DNA from: an uncultured Prevotella sp.
GTDB taxonomy: Bacteria > Bacteroidota > Bacteroidia > Bacteroidales > Bacteroidaceae
Assembly: GCA_937892695.1 (NCBI GenBank)
Contig: CALBJK010000248.1
Span: forward strand, 1 to 15,102
Reading direction: 5' to 3'
Length of the DNA stretch: 15,102 nucleotides
How positions within the stretch are numbered: position 1 is the stretch's first letter; each line of letters opens with the position of its first letter. Shown here piece after piece: positions 13,313 through 15,102 of this stretch. The notes under the pieces were generated by a model, which was not told where the DNA came from, did not search any database, and saw nothing but the letters and a program-made list of their open reading frames with translations. The position numbers and the translations under genes are program-made.

Positions 13313-14629
13313 CTATTCAAATGCGACGAAGCAATCTTTGAAGTTGAGCGTGACCTTATGGAATTGGTTGACCAGTGCCATGCCTATATTGCCCGAACCT
13401 GACACTAGACGGCTGTATTCCAGCTGCACCGGCAGATTCTTAAACACAACGGCATGACCTCCGAAGCGCAGCGTCCATGACGGCAAAAGCAGCATATCTT
13501 TATTTTCCACGGCACCTACTCCGCCCGAAAGCCTCCTCACATTCTTGGCAACTGCGTCTATCTCAGGCTTATTGGCCTTATAGAAAGAGGCGGAAAGCGA
13601 TGCTTGGCCATTGCCCGTATCAAAGAAGAAGACACAGTCCTTGCCACCGCTCGCACCTTTTATATTTAGCTGTCGGTTGGCTACATACATGTTGCTGCCC
13701 GTTGAAGGACAGGCTGTAGGTCGAGCAGGAACGACAATGTTTCCGTCGTGTGGAAATATCTGAACCTCATCAAAAAGCATCATAACGTCAAGACCGAGAA
13801 CAAAATCGATATCGGCCACACGGTTCAACGTGGTGTCGCTGTTTATCGCAACAGGCACATTACGTAACACAATGCAGCCAATGCTCATACTGTCGAGCAC
13901 TCCGGCCTGTCCTTTGACAGTGGAGCCGCCTATTATCTTCATCGAATCGCCAAGCACCCTCACACCAACCTTCTTTGCGAAATTCGCCGACATGAAGGTC
14001 ATCCCTACGCCTGTATCGAATATTGGACGGTATGTCTTGCCGCCGATTTCTACCGGAACACGCATCACCGTACCCCTCGGGACAGTGTCGTTGGGTATTT
14101 TCAGCACAACAGGCTCGTTTGTCATCGGAATCGTCACATCGCCCTTAGGCCTCTCTGCAGTCATAGGGCGGCAACTGCGAAAGAGTTGGTAAAGACCGAC
14201 AGAGGCATCTATCTGAGCATAATCCATAGCCACATTCTGAGCTTTAAGCTGCGATTCGAAGCTCTTGAGCATGTCTGCACTCGCGGCGTAGTTGCCCCGA
14301 TTGAACTCCACAGCCGATTTCAGAATAAGCATTGACGTGATATTGCCGAGCCCCAACTCGGCTTGATGATTTTGCAATAGAGAGTCTACGCTGGCCACTG
14401 CCTGGTCAGGACGATTGAAGTAATAGCCCAACATGGCTTCGGACATAAGCCGGAGGATGGGCGTGCGCACACTGTCTTTCAATACGGGATACTCGCTTTT
14501 CAATGCGAACCAGTCGCCGCCGTTAAGCAGTTGGCCTAACCGCATATCGGCTTTCTGGGCCCTGACACCCATAAAAATGGCAAAAAGTGTGATGCAAACA
14601 ATCGCTCTGAACAAATTGTTTTTTATCAT
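13313..14629 (-). CDS. Exported retropepsin-like aspartic protease with two DTG domains
   Basis: A 438-residue protein with a signal peptide (about 1-24, ending VRAQ). Residues about 25-160 are helical, with repeat-like pairs (AMLGYYFNRPDQAVASVDSLL, then FNRGNYAASADMLKSFE) resembling tetratricopeptide units. Two aspartic-protease-like halves follow. The first has PIFDTGVGMTFMS with Asp205 and the matching FVLGLDVM (277-284). The second has FFFDTGNGQASLS with Asp337 and GNIGMALV (413-420). Two catalytic DTG motifs in one chain give a pepsin-like pseudodimer built from retropepsin-type units, so it could be active as a monomer. Bacteroidota encode many such predicted periplasmic proteases; substrates are unknown. 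A perfect -7 box lies upstream. Confidence 0.88.
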   Translation of the reverse strand: MIKNNLFRAIVCITLFAIFMGVRAQKADMRLGQLLNGGDWFALKSEYPVLKDSVRTPILRLMSEAMLGYYFNRPDQAVASVDSLLQNHQAELGLGNITSMLILKSAVEFNRGNYAASADMLKSFESQLKAQNVAMDYAQIDASVGLYQLFRSCRPMTAERPKGDVTIPMTNEPVVLKIPNDTVPRGTVMRVPVEIGGKTYRPIFDTGVGMTFMSANFAKKVGVRVLGDSMKIIGGSTVKGQAGVLDSMSIGCIVLRNVPVAINSDTTLNRVADIDFVLGLDVMMLFDEVQIFPHDGNIVVPARPTACPSTGSNMYVANRQLNIKGASGGKDCVFFFDTGNGQASLSASFYKANKPEIDAVAKNVRRLSGGVGAVENKDMLLLPSWTLRFGGHAVVFKNLPVQLEYSRLVSGSGNIGMALVNQFHKVTLNFKDCFVAFE

Positions 14630-14692
14630 AATTCTATTTTGTTATATGACCGGGAAATTAGGTAAAGACGTAAAATCCGTTGTTTCATGATG

Positions 14693-14700
14693 CAAATTTA
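14693..14700 (-). promoter_or_regulatory. -7 box of the aspartic protease gene
   Basis: Read on the minus strand, 14700 to 14693 is TAAATTTG, a perfect TAnnTTTG, 63 bp ahead of the ATG at 14629. No clear -33 TTTG is visible. Confidence 0.6.
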
Positions 14701-14902
14701 GATAAAAATCTTGATTACAGTACTTGCGTAACAAGAATATTTGACCGGAAAAGATGGCTACCCTTCCAAATAATATTTCGTCTGGAAAATTAAAGGTGTA
14801 TTTATCAAGCCTTCCCGGCGGCCACAATATTATATAAAGCTGTACGACAAGACACTTTAAAAGAAAAAAATATTTAAATGTCAATGTATCCCAAGCCTTT
14901 TC
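14701..14902 (+). other. Spacer between divergent promoters, no gene seen
   Basis: AT-rich sequence between the protease promoter and the rpmB promoter. A minus-strand open frame (14642-14884) runs through the protease promoter, has no recognisable domain and is probably chance. Confidence 0.55.
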
Positions 14903-14933
14903 TTTGTCGAATGGGAAAAAATGCGTAATTTTG
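14903..14933 (+). promoter_or_regulatory. Promoter of rpmB
   Basis: TTTG at 14903-14906 and TAATTTTG at 14926-14933 match the -33 and -7 elements with 19 bp between them, close to ideal for a Bacteroidota housekeeping promoter. The rpmB ATG is 50 bp downstream. Confidence 0.82.
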
Positions 14934-14983
14934 CACTCTGTTTGGAATAAGTATCAAAAAGAAACTAAAAAAGAAAGATAGCA

Positions 14984-15102
14984 ATGTCGAAAATTTGCCA
15001 GATTACAGGGAAAAAAGCCCAGATAGGTAACAACGTTTCCCACTCGAAGCACCGCACAAAGCGCACTTTCGACGTGAACTTGTTCGTGAAGAAGTTCTAC
15101 TA
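14984..15102 (+). CDS. rpmB: 50S ribosomal protein L28 (5' part)
   Basis: The frame encodes MSKICQITGKKAQIGNNVSH followed by SKHRTKRTFDVNLFVKKFY and runs off the right edge, giving about 39 of the usual 80 or so residues. The N-terminal CQITGKK and the SHSKHRTKR segment are diagnostic of L28. The single cysteine at residue 5 stands where zinc-binding forms have the first of their ligands; the rest cannot be seen. In Bacteroidota this gene usually heads an operon with rpmG, outside the window. Confidence 0.97.
   Translation, partial: MSKICQITGKKAQIGNNVSHSKHRTKRTFDVNLFVKKFY

Noticed and set aside
14642..14884. 80-codon minus-strand open frame upstream of the protease
   Set aside because: It covers the protease promoter and has no recognisable features.

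Overview
The window looks like chromosomal DNA from the Bacteroidales, most likely Prevotellaceae. Support comes from Bacteroidota-type promoters (-7 box TAnnTTTG) ahead of most transcription units, from Bacteroidota-restricted families (DUF3244-like, DUF6452, DUF6048, DUF4199, GLPGLI/TonB-receptor pair, tetratricopeptide-type HTH regulator), and from the absence of clear Shine-Dalgarno sites before most genes. All family assignments were made by reading sequence, without a database search.

Left part (1-4897, plus strand, visibly more AT-rich): the 3' end of a regulator, a 162-bp spacer with helically phased GTGAA repeats next to a promoter, then an accessory envelope locus. The locus encodes a small DUF3244-like exported protein, a small exported protein with a C-x3-C-x3-C motif, and a periplasmic protein joining a thioredoxin-like CPRC domain to a probable beta-propeller. 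A strong terminator follows, then a second promoter, a truncated GLPGLI-like gene, an extensively deleted and frameshifted TonB-receptor-like pseudogene, and a second copy of the C-x3-C-x3-C protein. This is the most unusual part of the window: a duplicated, partly decaying module of secreted cysteine-bearing proteins and a thioredoxin-like partner.

Middle part (4913-9374, minus strand): a tight six-gene operon transcribed right to left: DUF4199 membrane protein, GT2 glycosyltransferase with two C-terminal membrane helices, DUF6452 lipoprotein, DUF6048 outer-membrane-like protein (68-bp overlap), ApbE-type FAD:protein FMN transferase, and a Crp/Fnr-like regulator 1 bp after apbE. A perfect -7 box precedes the first gene.

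RNA part (9675-9910): a small bacterial SRP RNA gene and a tRNA-Thr(TGT), only 4 nt apart, behind a housekeeping-type promoter and followed by a hairpin. Next come a broken AraC-type HTH remnant and about 460 bp without a supported gene that carry a short 22-nt-spaced repeat.

Right part (10694-15102): a plus-strand operon of an exported protein with an HTH-like C-terminal region, an ECF sigma factor, a single-pass anti-sigma-like protein, a Spy-like periplasmic protein and a lipoprotein alpha/beta-hydrolase, all tightly spaced. A hairpin separates it from a convergent exported aspartic protease with two DTG motifs. The window ends inside rpmB (ribosomal protein L28), which has its own near-ideal promoter.
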